Positions 54,122 to 62,508 of a stretch of 64,000 bases of DNA are shown one piece after another. This stretch comes from CAWKCE01 sp032127035. Lineage in GTDB: Bacteria > Actinomycetota > Actinomycetes > JAHEKZ01. The DNA is taken from positions 496,001 to 560,000 of the forward strand of contig CAWKCE010000005.1 in the NCBI GenBank assembly GCA_963848085.1, given 5' to 3'. Each line of letters opens with the position of its first letter. Position 1 is the stretch's first letter. The notes under the pieces are model-generated. The model was not told where the DNA came from and did not search any database. It saw only the letters and a program-made list of their open reading frames with translations. The translations under genes and the position numbers were made by a program.

Positions 54122-55269
54122 GCCTCGCCCGCAGCCCGGTACGCCTCCAGGACGAGGCCGTGGAAGTGGTGGACGCCGTGTTCGGACAACCCGGAGCCCT
54201 TCGGGTCGAAGACGATCCGACCTTGGCTGAACCCCGGAGTGCTCATGCCACGCTGGACACTCTCGACCAGCGAGATGTCCTCGACCTGCAGGACCTCGTC
54301 CATGAACCGAATCGACTCAATCTCGGCCTCGTTCGGCTCCGCGTCCTCCAGGAAGAAGTCGAGCGTCTCGATCGTGCGGTCGATGCCCACGGGGATCATC
54401 CGCAGAACCATGAAGTTCCCGCGGCCCGGGTAGCGGAGGAGACAGGTGTTGGGCCACAGCCACCACACCGCGTGCTCACGGACGGTGGCCTCGGTGACGT
54501 CATAGGCCGCGTTCTCCGTGGTGCCGGCCTTCGCCATGTGGCTCGAGTAGATCCCGTGCGTCGTGACCTGGTAGGTGCTCATGTCGACCAGCGAGACGAA
54601 CGCCGGGTGGGCGATGTGGCAGTGGTAACACTCGAGGAAGTTGTCGACGAGGTTCTTCCAGTTCGATCTGACCTCGTACGTCAGCCGACGCGCATGGGTG
54701 AGCTCGGCCACATCCGGCGCCCACCGGGCAATCTCGTCCCCCAAGGCACCAGCCTGCTCGGCCAGCAGCGCCGCGTCCGCGTCGAGGTTCACGTAGACGA
54801 AGCCGCCGAACTCGGTGACCTGGACACCGCTCAGGCAGATGTGGGAGACGTCGAACTGCTCGATGTTTCGGGTCTTGCGGGCCGAGCTGAGCGCACCGCT
54901 GAGGTCGTAGGTCCACGCGTGGTACGGACAGATGATGCTGTCAGTGACGCCACTGCCCGTCAGCAACTCGTGAGCGCGGTGCTGGCAGACGTTGTAGAAG
55001 GCTCGCAGCTCGCCGTCCTTGCCGCGGACCGCTGCGATCGGCATGCCGGCGATGGTCTCAGCGACGTAGCTGCCCGGTTCGCGTAGCCGCTCCACGTGGC
55101 ACAGCCACTGCCAGGTGGTCGCCATGATCGACCGCTGGTCAATCTCGAACCATTGCGGATCGGTGTAGGCGTCGGAGTGAAGCGACGAGGACTGCGCCGG
55201 GTCAGCGTCGTAGCCCGTGGCGATGTCGGCGGGAGCGGCAACGCCAGTGAACTTCGTCGTGCGCTTCAT
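54118..55269 (-). CDS. Rieske non-heme-iron oxygenase alpha subunit, quaternary-amine (CntA/GbcA-like) type
   Basis: 383 aa. Rieske cluster ligands Cys95-x-His97 and Cys114-x2-His117 (CQHRAH and CPYHAW). Mononuclear iron ligands His216 and His221 sit in the segment NFLECYHCHIAH. The residue three before the first His is Glu213; dioxygenases of the naphthalene type have Asp there, while the CntA/YeaW carnitine oxygenases are reported to have Glu. The electron-transfer reductase is not in the window. First gene of the operon; TetR-type palindrome 20 bp upstream of the ATG. Confidence 0.9.
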   Translation of the reverse strand: MKRTTKFTGVAAPADIATGYDADPAQSSSLHSDAYTDPQWFEIDQRSIMATTWQWLCHVERLREPGSYVAETIAGMPIAAVRGKDGELRAFYNVCQHRAHELLTGSGVTDSIICPYHAWTYDLSGALSSARKTRNIEQFDVSHICLSGVQVTEFGGFVYVNLDADAALLAEQAGALGDEIARWAPDVAELTHARRLTYEVRSNWKNLVDNFLECYHCHIAHPAFVSLVDMSTYQVTTHGIYSSHMAKAGTTENAAYDVTEATVREHAVWWLWPNTCLLRYPGRGNFMVLRMIPVGIDRTIETLDFFLEDAEPNEAEIESIRFMDEVLQVEDISLVESVQRGMSTPGFSQGRIVFDPKGSGLSEHGVHHFHGLVLEAYRAAGEA

Positions 55270-55288
55270 CCGGCGACGCTAGCATCGC

Positions 55289-55304
55289 TTGAACGGTCGT
55301 TCAA
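55289..55304. promoter_or_regulatory. TetR-type palindrome upstream of the Rieske operon
   Basis: TTGAACG-GT-CGTTCAA: 7-bp perfect arms with a 2-bp spacer, 19 bp upstream of the Rieske ATG (55269). The spacing and symmetry are typical of TetR operators, and a TetR gene ends this same operon. It is the most regular such site I see in the window. Confidence 0.8.
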
Positions 55305-55413
55305 TGGCACCCAGGTCGGCTGCCAGGCCCGGCGCTACGGTGCTCGCTCCGTCGAGCTGCATCGGGAAATTGAAGTCGTCGAACGCATCCGGAACGTGTA
55401 CCAGGACGCATGG

Positions 55414-55683
55414 TCAGGGCGAAGACCTCCCGCATGAGTCACCGCGCCGACCCCGCCAGGCTGATCTCCTCGGAAACGCCACCACCAGCGGCGCCGGGTC
55501 AGGGAGGTCGGGTGCCGACAGTCCCTGCTCGCCCGCGAACTTCGTGAACAGGCTATTCAGCAATCCGAAGCGCTGATCTCCCCACTCCACGGAGTCGTCG
55601 AGGTCGGGCCGGAAGGTCGCATGGGTCGCTAGCCCTGCCTGACCGGCACCAACAATCACGACATCGAGGGGATCCGTGGTCAT
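55414..55683 (-). pseudogene. truncated FAD-dependent oxidoreductase
   Basis: 89 codons. An ATG (55683) in an ATGA overlap with the methyltransferase stop opens with a FAD-binding VVIVGAGQAGLAT (about 8-20), but then jumps to 'ATFRPDLDDSVEWGDQRFGLLNSLF' style C-terminal sequence. The family usually has about 350-400 residues between and around these. A large internal deletion is the simplest reading. The tail after residue 70 is basic and unrelated. It may still be translated but cannot be an active flavoenzyme. Confidence 0.6.
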
Positions 55684-56369
55684 GACCCGAGCCCAGACTC
55701 GAAACCAGATATGGAGTTGGCCGTGCCGACCCGCACGGCCCCGGCGAACTGCCACATCGCGGTCCGTCCCGTCCGTTCCACATCCAACCCGTGCGCTGCC
55801 ATCACGCCGGCCATGGCGTCCGGTGGATGGACGAACGTCCGGAAGCTCTGCCGACGCAGGGCGTAGGACATGTTCTCCAACGCCGTCCCGGCGCGGGTCA
55901 GTAGGTGCGGCCGGGGAAAGCTGACGACCAGAGCCAGACGCGCGCGGTCGGCTGCGGCGCCCAGCAGGAGTCGGAAGTCCGGGTAGCAGCACACCACGCG
56001 GTGGAGGACCACCAGGTCTGCGCGCGGAACGACCTCGGGCTCGACCGCGAGGTCGGCGATGCGCCGCTCGACGCGCTCGGCCACTCCCCCCTCGCGCATC
56101 AGTCGCGCCGCCTCGTGGTCGTAGGCCGTGGACAGCTCCAGGTTGGTCGCCCGAGCCGCCCCGAGGCGCAACAGCTCGAGGTGCACACCCCCGACTCCCC
56201 CGCCGATCTCCAGAACGTCTGCGCCCTCGACCCCGACGTCCACCAGGAAGTCGACCATCCGTCGCGCGGTGTCGTCCAGGCCGGAGGACCGCAGCTTTCG
56301 AGCGGTCTGCGCCGCGTACTTCGACGTGAAGACAGCGTCGAACTCGCTCGGGTCGCAGCAAGCGGGCAT
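55680..56369 (-). CDS. class I SAM-dependent methyltransferase
   Basis: 229 aa. SAM motif I is VLEIGGGVGGVHLELL (about 52-67); motif II Asp is in 'ATNLELSTAYDHEAA' and DLVVLHRVVCCYPD (about 118-131) corresponds to motif IV. Two Cys-Cys pairs, one at the N-terminus (PACCDPSEF) and one near 129. Substrate unknown. The truncated flavin oxidoreductase overlaps its stop, so the two were one unit. Confidence 0.87.
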   Translation of the reverse strand: MPACCDPSEFDAVFTSKYAAQTARKLRSSGLDDTARRMVDFLVDVGVEGADVLEIGGGVGGVHLELLRLGAARATNLELSTAYDHEAARLMREGGVAERVERRIADLAVEPEVVPRADLVVLHRVVCCYPDFRLLLGAAADRARLALVVSFPRPHLLTRAGTALENMSYALRRQSFRTFVHPPDAMAGVMAAHGLDVERTGRTAMWQFAGAVRVGTANSISGFESGLGS

Positions 56370-56570
56370 CTGCCAAGTATGGGGTCGCCGGTGACCGGCG
56401 GGGCCGTCGCGGCCCTACGGCAGCCCGCCACACTCGACCGCCGCACCGGCGCATCCTGGCGCCCCGGCGGAGGATCACGGACGATCCTCACACGCCACCT
56501 CCCGCTCGCGGCTGTGTCCCACGACGGGACCACCGGCGGTGCTCCCACACCCCGGCGACCACCCCGCCCC

Positions 56571-57329
56571 ATGTGCCAGGCTGGGCACGTGCGCCGGGTT
56601 CTGCTCCCCGCCGCGGTCGCCGCGCTGGCCACCGTGGGTGCGTACGCGACAGCTCTTCGGCGGCGACAGCTGTGCTGGGGTGCCACCTCCGACGAGGTCG
56701 GCATGCCCCTTCCGGGGGACGAGCTGCTCGGGACGGCCGACCTCGTGGCGACCCGCGCCGTGTCCATCCGAGCAGCGGTCGAGGACGTGTGGCCGTGGCT
56801 AGCCCAGATGGGGCAGGGACACGGAGGGCTGTACTCCTACGACTGGGTCGAGAACCTCGTCGGCTGCCAGATGAACAGCGCCGATCGGGTGGTGCCGGAG
56901 TGGCAGGAGGTTGCGGTCGGGGACGACTTCCGGCTGCACCCCGACGTGGCCCTGAAGATCCAGCTCGTCGCGCCGCCCCATGCGCTGGTCGTCGAAGGTG
57001 GCGTGTCCGCGACTGGCGAGGTGGCTGCCGGCGACGAAGGTGCGCCCTACGACTTCACTTGGGCGTTCGTGTTGGTCCCTGCCGCCCCGGACGTCACCCG
57101 GCTGGTCGTCCGGGAACGGTACTCGTGCCACACCACGGCGGCCCGGGTGCTGGTCGAGGCGGTGTCGGTCGTGAGCTTCGTCATGACCGAGCGGATGCTG
57201 CGCGGGATCCGCGACCGCGCCGAGTCGTGGCCAACGCCTACAAGCCCGGCAGGCGGTCGCGGGCGACGCGATCGAGGTATCGCCCCTTGTCGGACCGTTC
57301 GACCTGAGTCCACTCGTCGGCGTCCTTGA
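56571..57329 (+). CDS. SRPBCC-like membrane-anchored protein, paralogue A
   Basis: 252 aa; start ATG 56571 (GTG 56589 equally possible). An N-terminal hydrophobic helix (about 7-25) is followed by a conserved domain: LPGDELL, WPWLAQMGQG-GGLYSYDWVENLVGCQMNSA (read in pieces, about 72-103), PHALVVEGGVSATGE and a C-terminal helix VVSFVMTERMLRGIRDRAE. It is very like the protein at 62509-63204, residue for residue across most of its length. The last ~30 residues, after RAES, are not shared and run into the opposing GIY-YIG gene. Confidence 0.8.
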   Translation: MCQAGHVRRVLLPAAVAALATVGAYATALRRRQLCWGATSDEVGMPLPGDELLGTADLVATRAVSIRAAVEDVWPWLAQMGQGHGGLYSYDWVENLVGCQMNSADRVVPEWQEVAVGDDFRLHPDVALKIQLVAPPHALVVEGGVSATGEVAAGDEGAPYDFTWAFVLVPAAPDVTRLVVRERYSCHTTAARVLVEAVSVVSFVMTERMLRGIRDRAESWPTPTSPAGGRGRRDRGIAPCRTVRPESTRRRP

Positions 57330-57765
57330 ACGTCTCGTTCCGCCGGTTGACGGTGGGCATGACGTGGATCAGCGTGGCTTCGAGATCCCGGATCATCTCC
57401 GCCGGCTCCACGCGTTGTTTCAGGGAAATCCGCTTCAACCGTTGAAGACCGGACACGTCCCTGGACGCCAGCACCCGATCGAAGCCGAACCAAGAGAACC
57501 GATCCCATTTCCCCGCGTGCTTATCCCTCGTATGGCTGCGGAGGCGCTTGCCGATCGTGCCGGTGGACGCGAGACCGACGTAGTACGAGCCCCAGTCGTT
57601 GTAGAGGACGTAGATCCCGTGCTGCGCGCGGAGGTCGGCCACTTGGAGTGCCGGATACACCTTTCCCACGCGTCCCAACAGCTGAAAGGCTCCCCCGCTC
57701 CCGACCTTCGGCCACCAGTCGACCTCGTCGGATCGCCAGAACAGCCCGTAGGCGTGGATCAGCAC
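57238..57765 (-). CDS. GIY-YIG nuclease family protein
   Basis: 175 aa. The GIY-YIG core is clear: GIYVLYNDWGSYYVGLAS (about 50-67) with the Tyr pair, then Lys-Arg-Leu-Arg-Ser-His at 73-78 and the helix with Glu in DLEATLIHV (about 133-141). Standalone members are probable endonucleases; whether for defence, repair or a mobile element is open. It opposes the SRPBCC paralogue A and overlaps its 3' end by 92 bp. No partner restriction or methylase gene is near. Confidence 0.8.
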   Translation of the reverse strand: MLIHAYGLFWRSDEVDWWPKVGSGGAFQLLGRVGKVYPALQVADLRAQHGIYVLYNDWGSYYVGLASTGTIGKRLRSHTRDKHAGKWDRFSWFGFDRVLASRDVSGLQRLKRISLKQRVEPAEMIRDLEATLIHVMPTVNRRNETFKDADEWTQVERSDKGRYLDRVARDRLPGL

Positions 57766-57898
57766 GGTTCGAAACTAGGGCATCTCCTGCGCCGGCCGAC
57801 CCCTTTCGGTTCATCGTGCCCGGCCCGGCGAGCACGAGCGACCCGTGGCCCCTGCCATGCTTGGATCGCCCCACCTCGGACAAGGAGGCTCTCTGCTC

Positions 57899-58609
57899 AT
57901 GTCGACGTTCGTCATCGTGCCCGGCGCATGGGATACACCGTTGACGATGGAGCCGGTGCTCGAGCCGCTGGGGTCGGCCGGCCACGAGGTGATCGTCGTC
58001 GATCTGCCGTGCGGGAAGGCCGATGCGACGCTGGAGGAGTATGCGGACGCCGTCCGCGCCGTTCTCCCCGATGACTTGACCGACGTCGTCCTGGTCGGCT
58101 ACTCGTTCGGAGGCTTCACCGCCTCCAAGATCGCCGCAGAGCACCCCGACGTTCCCGTTGCCTACGTCGCGGCTTGGATCCCGCGGGATGGCGCCTCAGT
58201 CCTCGACATCTTCGCTGGCGGCGATCCGTTCGAGGCCGGCGAGGAAGCAGGAATGGCCGCCTTCGACGGACTGATCCTCAGCGCCGGCCCTGGTCTGTGT
58301 GCCCTGAACATCGACCTGTACATCGCGGCAGCCGACCCTGCCGAGCGAGACTCGGTCCGGACCTACCTGGAACGGACTCAGCGTCCGCAAGGCATCGGCG
58401 TGCTGCGCGAGAAGTGGCGCGGCCAGCTGCCGACATCTCGCCGCCGCACGTACGTCTTGACAACTGCCGACACGCTGGTGCCGCCGGAGGCCCAACGAGT
58501 GATGGCCGCGTCGGTAGACGCGGATGTCGTCGAGATCGACACAGACCACGGGGTCTTCCGCGAGCAACCCGTGCGTCTTGCCGAGCTGTTGGTCGCCGCC
58601 TCCCGGTGA
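57899..58609 (+). CDS. alpha/beta-fold hydrolase
   Basis: 236 aa. The oxyanion segment VIVPGAWDTP is at 5-14, nucleophile elbow GYSFGG (about 71-76, Ser73), acid residue near TADTLVPPEA and catalytic His in TDHGVFRE. The short form is like arylesterases of the pyrethroid/salicylate-esterase group (PF12697). Substrate unknown. ATG start at 57899 after ACAAGGAGGC. Confidence 0.9.
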   Translation: MSTFVIVPGAWDTPLTMEPVLEPLGSAGHEVIVVDLPCGKADATLEEYADAVRAVLPDDLTDVVLVGYSFGGFTASKIAAEHPDVPVAYVAAWIPRDGASVLDIFAGGDPFEAGEEAGMAAFDGLILSAGPGLCALNIDLYIAAADPAERDSVRTYLERTQRPQGIGVLREKWRGQLPTSRRRTYVLTTADTLVPPEAQRVMAASVDADVVEIDTDHGVFREQPVRLAELLVAASR

Positions 58610-58677
58610 CCGGAGTGGCGCGCCCGGAGTGACCCGGGCTGCGGTCGGTCCGATCTGGCCCCGGTCGTCGGGTGCGA

Positions 58678-59754
58678 TCAGTAGACCGCTAGTTGACCTC
58701 GCGTCAGGCCAGCCAGGCCCATCTTGTCCATCGTGCGGGCACCCTCGGTGGCGAAGTCTTCGCTCGCGACGATCGAAGCAATACGGATGACGGCATCCAT
58801 GGTGGGGGTCGGCACCGACAGGTGCCGAGCCAGGTCGGTGAGGAACACCATGGAGTAGCCCACGTCCTCGGTCAGATAGCGGTGGTGAAGCTCGTCCTGC
58901 GCCTTGATGCCACGAAAGCCGGGTGCGGTGGAGTAACCGGTGGAGTAGTTGGACTCGCTCATGTATCCCTGCCGAACCCCAAGATCCGGCTCGGCGAGGA
59001 TCTCCACGCCCAACGCCTCGGCGACGGAAAGCCGCTCGCGGTCGACCGCCTCCATGAGGCGACCGACTGCCTCGGTAACCCCTTCCTCATAGAACATGAA
59101 GTCACCACCCGTGCGTTCGATGAGGGCGGCGTTGAGCAAGGTGACAGCCGGATGGATGACCGGGTTCCCGTTCTGCAGCGTGGTCTGGAAGATCCCCGCG
59201 GCCTCCTGGGTGTTGCGGTACACCTGCCGCAGAACCTCGAGCAGGTGAGGCGTGTTGCTGCGTGGGGCGGCAGCAGCCGAGAAGCCGGTGTCGAACCGGT
59301 GGAAGATCTTCACGCTAGCGTGCATTGATGCGCGCGCCGCGTACGGCAACGTGCTGGTCTCGCCGACGACGATGCTTTCGTCGTGGAGGTCCAATCCGGC
59401 GGCGTGCTTGAAGGCCAGACTGCCGACGCACGAGCTGGGGCAGACCACGACGGTCATCCCGGGGCGCAGGTGGCCGCGAGTATCTCGGCCGAACGGCTCC
59501 GTGGCATAGGCGGGGCCGACGACGAAGACCACGTCCACACCGTCCAGCGCCTCCGCGATGTCGGTGGTTACCGTCGCCAGCGAGACGAACCCCTCAAGCA
59601 CACCCTCGGCCTGGATACCTCCGCGCTCGCGGACCGGCACCAGATGATGCTCATGGGCATGTTGTGCGTACAGCGCGACCTCGTGACCCTGACTCGCCCA
59701 CTCGTAGGCGACCGCTAGCCCCCCACCGCCGGCCCCCATCACCGCGATCCTCAT
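58678..59754 (-). CDS. NAD/NADP octopine/nopaline dehydrogenase family protein
   Basis: 358 aa. Rossmann motif GAGGGGLA (7-14), NAD-binding region to about 170, then the opine-dehydrogenase C-terminal domain with QNGNPVIHPAVTLLNAALIE (read in pieces, about 195-214; the His is the catalytic residue) and a conserved YxTED-like segment. These enzymes join an amino acid and a 2-oxoacid, but the specific substrate here is unknown. It faces the alpha/beta hydrolase; there is no visible metallophore cluster. Confidence 0.88.
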   Translation of the reverse strand: MRIAVMGAGGGGLAVAYEWASQGHEVALYAQHAHEHHLVPVRERGGIQAEGVLEGFVSLATVTTDIAEALDGVDVVFVVGPAYATEPFGRDTRGHLRPGMTVVVCPSSCVGSLAFKHAAGLDLHDESIVVGETSTLPYAARASMHASVKIFHRFDTGFSAAAAPRSNTPHLLEVLRQVYRNTQEAAGIFQTTLQNGNPVIHPAVTLLNAALIERTGGDFMFYEEGVTEAVGRLMEAVDRERLSVAEALGVEILAEPDLGVRQGYMSESNYSTGYSTAPGFRGIKAQDELHHRYLTEDVGYSMVFLTDLARHLSVPTPTMDAVIRIASIVASEDFATEGARTMDKMGLAGLTRGQLAVY

Positions 59755-59958
59755 CCGACTAACTCCCCTCGTCGCACGCCTGCACCGTCACCAACGCAAC
59801 CGTCTCACAGAGACTCGCGACAGTTGAGCAGCATGAGTGCCTCTCACGGCCCGAACCAGTCGCAGCGACATCAGGTGGTGCGGCGTGCGCGAGGCGACGA
59901 AGGCGAACATCGATCATCTGGGGCACGCGGGCGAGGCGCTGGCTGCGGAGGACAGCGA
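59755..59958. other. 204-bp gap between opine dehydrogenase and PEP-mutase-like genes
   Basis: No complete gene. The stretch 59882-59958 on the plus strand reads as a coding-like peptide (Val-Arg-Glu-Ala-Thr-Lys-Ala-Asn-Ile-Asp-His) with strong third-position GC, without start or stop signals that fit, so it could be a gene remnant. I do not assign a family. Confidence 0.35.
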
Positions 59959-60774
59959 TCACGAGCCGAAACGTCGCTGCAGGTCGGCGTACGCGATCGC
60001 ACCGTCGAGGAAGCCGAGAGTGCCGGTGTCGAGCAGTTCCCGACCGGCGCGCTCCAACGTGCTGAGCGCGGCTCGGGCCAGGCTGCCGCCCAGACTGACC
60101 CGCTTGACGCCAAGCGAGAAGAGCGTGGGGGCGTCGCTGGTGCTCGCCAGCCCGGCCACGACGTTGAGCGGGCCCGGGATGGCCGCGGCGAGCCGGCGGA
60201 TCGTCTCCTCCTCAACGACGCCGGGAACGAAGACGCAGTCGGCCCCCGCTTCGACATACCGAACCGCGCGCTCGACCGTCTCACCGAATGCGTCGCCACT
60301 CGTGCCGACGAAGTAGGTGTCAGTTCGGGCGTTCAGCACGAAGGTGCCGCTGGGCCCGGCTGCCCGGGCTGCCGCGAGACGGTCGACGGCCTCATCGATG
60401 CTGATCAGCCCACCCGGCCCAGCATCCTCGATGTTTCCGCCCACAGCGCCGAGCTCCACGGCCCTGGAGACGGTGCGGCCAACGTCGTCGGCGGTGTCGC
60501 CGTAGCCGGCTTCGAGGTCCGCGGTCACGGGCACGCCTACCGCAGCCACGATGCGGGCGACGTGATCAAGCATGGTGTCGCGGTCCAGCATTTCTCCGTC
60601 CGGGACTCCGCACGACCACGCGATACCCGCGCTGGTGGTGGCGATGGCCGGGAAGCCGACCTGCTCGAGGATGCGGGCGGACCCGGCGTCCCACGCGTTG
60701 GGGAGCACGAAGCCGGGCCCGGCGTGCAGGGCAAGGAGGGCAGTTGCCCTGTCGATCGAAAGTTCGGCGGTCAC
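59959..60774 (-). CDS. isocitrate lyase / PEP mutase family protein
   Basis: 271 aa, TIM-barrel. LPNAWDAGSARILEQVGF (about 24-41), ATTSAGIAW, the metal-binding DLEAGYGD (about 86-93) and NIEDAGPGG fit the PEP mutase/ICL-like group that includes 2-methylisocitrate lyase-like and oxaloacetate-decarboxylase-like members. The isocitrate-lyase KKCGH catalytic motif is absent, so it is not a true isocitrate lyase. GTG start in a GTGA overlap with a short upstream frame (60771-60944). Confidence 0.87.
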   Translation of the reverse strand: MTAELSIDRATALLALHAGPGFVLPNAWDAGSARILEQVGFPAIATTSAGIAWSCGVPDGEMLDRDTMLDHVARIVAAVGVPVTADLEAGYGDTADDVGRTVSRAVELGAVGGNIEDAGPGGLISIDEAVDRLAAARAAGPSGTFVLNARTDTYFVGTSGDAFGETVERAVRYVEAGADCVFVPGVVEEETIRRLAAAIPGPLNVVAGLASTSDAPTLFSLGVKRVSLGGSLARAALSTLERAGRELLDTGTLGFLDGAIAYADLQRRFGS

Positions 60775-60944
60775 GGGCCCACCAGGTCGACGTCGGCGTA
60801 CGAAGCCCTGCCGGAGAGCTTGGCGTACGCGGGTCCCCAGTCGGAGAAGACCTCAGCCGAGGCCGGAGGCGATGCCGGTGAGGAATCCGCCGCTGTCGCG
60901 TCGTACGACACCGACCGGTTGTCGTCCAGCACTCCGGTGAACAT
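60771..60944 (-). CDS. possible small protein coupled to the PEP-mutase-like gene
   Basis: 57-residue frame from ATG 60944. It is rich in Ser/Ala/Asp with a C-terminal Asp-Trp-Gly-Pro-Ala-Tyr-Ala-Lys-Leu stretch. Its stop overlaps the GTG of the PEP-mutase gene, the usual sign of translational coupling, but I see no good ribosome-binding site and no known family. It may be the tail of a broken gene. Confidence 0.3.
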   Translation of the reverse strand: MFTGVLDDNRSVSYDATAADSSPASPPASAEVFSDWGPAYAKLSGRASYADVDLVGP

Positions 60945-61283
60945 GGGCCCATTGTCGGCAATCGCGGCCTGTCGCGATACCCCAGGCGCCGTCATCCCGC
61001 CGCGAGAAATGGCGTCGAACGCAAGCGCCGCCGTGGGTGACGACCCGCAGCCGCGCCTCTCCCTGCACTCCATGACCGTGGGCGAGCGCCTGGCGCGGGC
61101 GATGGAACGTGGCCTAGTCAGCCGCCTCTGGGTCGTAGACAACCGATACCGGCAGCGAGAGCGTCTCAGTGATTACGTAAGTAACCCTAGAGAGGTCAGG
61201 AACCATTCCGTGCCTCCGGTTCGGGCAGCACTGCGCTCGTGGTCGGCGGCTTCGAGGAGTTGGCGCATGGCGTGCGCGTCTCG
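60945..61283. other. 339-bp stretch without a clear gene
   Basis: On the minus strand a 30-residue peptide (61114-61206, Thr-Tyr-Val-Ile-Thr-Glu-Thr-Leu-Ser) looks coding-like but has no credible context. TTACGTAA (61173-61180) is a palindrome in an AT-rich patch that could be part of the promoter of the small membrane-protein gene. Confidence 0.35.
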
Positions 61284-61586
61284 ATGGGGAACGGCGGCGA
61301 TGCGTCAGGTCAACTGGCTCGCTTGGGCGGAGCCTTGACGACCTTCGGTGCAAGCGGGTTGGTGTTGTCGATAACGAGGTCGGCGTACCCCGACCCGTCC
61401 GCCACTGGCTCTCTGCTCGGCCTCGCCTCTGCTGCCAAGACGACCACCTTCTGGATCGCTGGCATCGTGCTCCTCGGGGCTTTCGGCGCGCTCGCCGTCG
61501 CCGCCGGTCACCGCCGACTTCGTCAACGTGCGGTGACGCTCGCCGCGGGTGCGGCAGACGAGCCCACGACGAACGAAGACAAGTAG
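61284..61586 (+). CDS. small predicted membrane protein
   Basis: 100 aa from ATG 61284 (a longer start at 61239 is possible). Two hydrophobic segments are visible, about 12-30 (Gly-Ala-Leu-Thr-Thr-Phe...) and 53-74 (Trp-Ile-Ala-Gly-Ile-Val-Leu-Leu), with a charged C-terminal tail. No family recognised. Its stop overlaps the start of the next gene by one base (TAGTG), so the two are translated from one message. Confidence 0.55.
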   Translation: MGNGGDASGQLARLGGALTTFGASGLVLSITRSAYPDPSATGSLLGLASAAKTTTFWIAGIVLLGAFGALAVAAGHRRLRQRAVTLAAGAADEPTTNEDK

Positions 61587-61879
61587 TGCCGCAACGAGAA
61601 CCCGGCTCCGAGGATGCGGCCAAGGCAGAGGCGAAGCAGCCCGTCGTAGTGCTCGATGCTGGCCTTGCCAACGTGCTCTTCGACGTATGGGTCGTGTCGC
61701 GCGCCACGACCACCGTGGTGGAAGACGCAGTGAGGTCGTCCGGCCTAGACGCCGGCGAGCTCTTCCAACCCGCGCTCCGCGAGGTGAACCGACGCATGGG
61801 CCGCGAGGTTGCTGACACGCATCGACGGTTGCGGACGCTGCACCAGGTCGTCACCACCGTCGCCGATGACCCTGACTGA
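61586..61879 (+). CDS. hypothetical protein
   Basis: 97 aa, GTG start overlapping the previous stop. Mostly helical and charged; contains VVVLDAGLANVLFDVWVVSRATTTVV split around 20-45 and a basic helix (NRRMGREVADTHRRL). No signal or membrane segment. No function assigned. The one-base overlap with the membrane-protein gene supports a real two-gene unit. Confidence 0.55.
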   Translation: MPQREPGSEDAAKAEAKQPVVVLDAGLANVLFDVWVVSRATTTVVEDAVRSSGLDAGELFQPALREVNRRMGREVADTHRRLRTLHQVVTTVADDPD

Positions 61880-62007
61880 CCGTGCTCTCACAAGTGCAGC
61901 GGAGGGGATCCAGACACCGGTGCTTGGCCTCCTAGGTAGGGTCATTCGTGGAAGTAAGTAGCTGTCTCATCCCCAAACTGTTGCCCGGCCAATGCAAGGA
62001 GTTTCTC

Positions 62008-62454
62008 GTGCCTGAGTTCACATTGACCCGCCACATCAATGCCTCGGTCGAGAATGTGTGGGCAGTTCTGGACAACTTCGGTGAGATATCGGAATGGAAC
62101 CCGGGCGTCAAGCACTCAGGTCTTACGTCGGAGGGACCGGTCAGCCAAGGCTCGACTCGGCACTGCGACCTGGCTCCGTTCGGTGGAGTCAATGAACGGA
62201 TCGACACGTACATCCCGAACGAGCGCATGACAGTCGACATCTATGAGGCCTTCAAGTTGCCGATCTCGGATGCAATAGCGGATTTCAACCTCGCGGCAAG
62301 TGAGGGCGGGACCAATCTCACACTGCACTACAGCTACACGCTCAATCGATTGGGCCGAGTGGCGAAGGGAACAACAACCAAGCAGCTGGAGAAGGGGATC
62401 GGCGGACTGGCCGACTCACTCAAGGAGGAAAGCGAACGCGTCGCGGCACAGTGA
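62008..62454 (+). CDS. SRPBCC family protein
   Basis: 148 aa, chosen from GTG 62008 with AAGGAG seven bases before it. Polyketide_cyc2-like: LTRHINASVENVWAVLDNFGEISEWNPGV (about 6-34, split), with the typical helix and Trp-Asn-Pro, then HYSYTLNRLG and a long C-terminal helix. Its codon use is a little more AT-rich than neighbours. It precedes the SRPBCC paralogue B by 54 bp on the same strand. Confidence 0.85.
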   Translation: MPEFTLTRHINASVENVWAVLDNFGEISEWNPGVKHSGLTSEGPVSQGSTRHCDLAPFGGVNERIDTYIPNERMTVDIYEAFKLPISDAIADFNLAASEGGTNLTLHYSYTLNRLGRVAKGTTTKQLEKGIGGLADSLKEESERVAAQ

Positions 62455-62508
62455 TTCCTACTCAGCGCATCACCGGCGAGTAGGGGTCGCTACCACTGCA
62501 CTCTATGG

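Noticed and set aside
55905..56570. long upstream extension of SRPBCC paralogue A
   Set aside because: Antisense to the methyltransferase; the paralogue at 62509 shows where the protein begins.
59824..61338. 504-codon plus-strand frame over the PEP-mutase-like gene
   Set aside because: Antisense to a clear PEP mutase/ICL-type protein; composition is that of a shadow frame.
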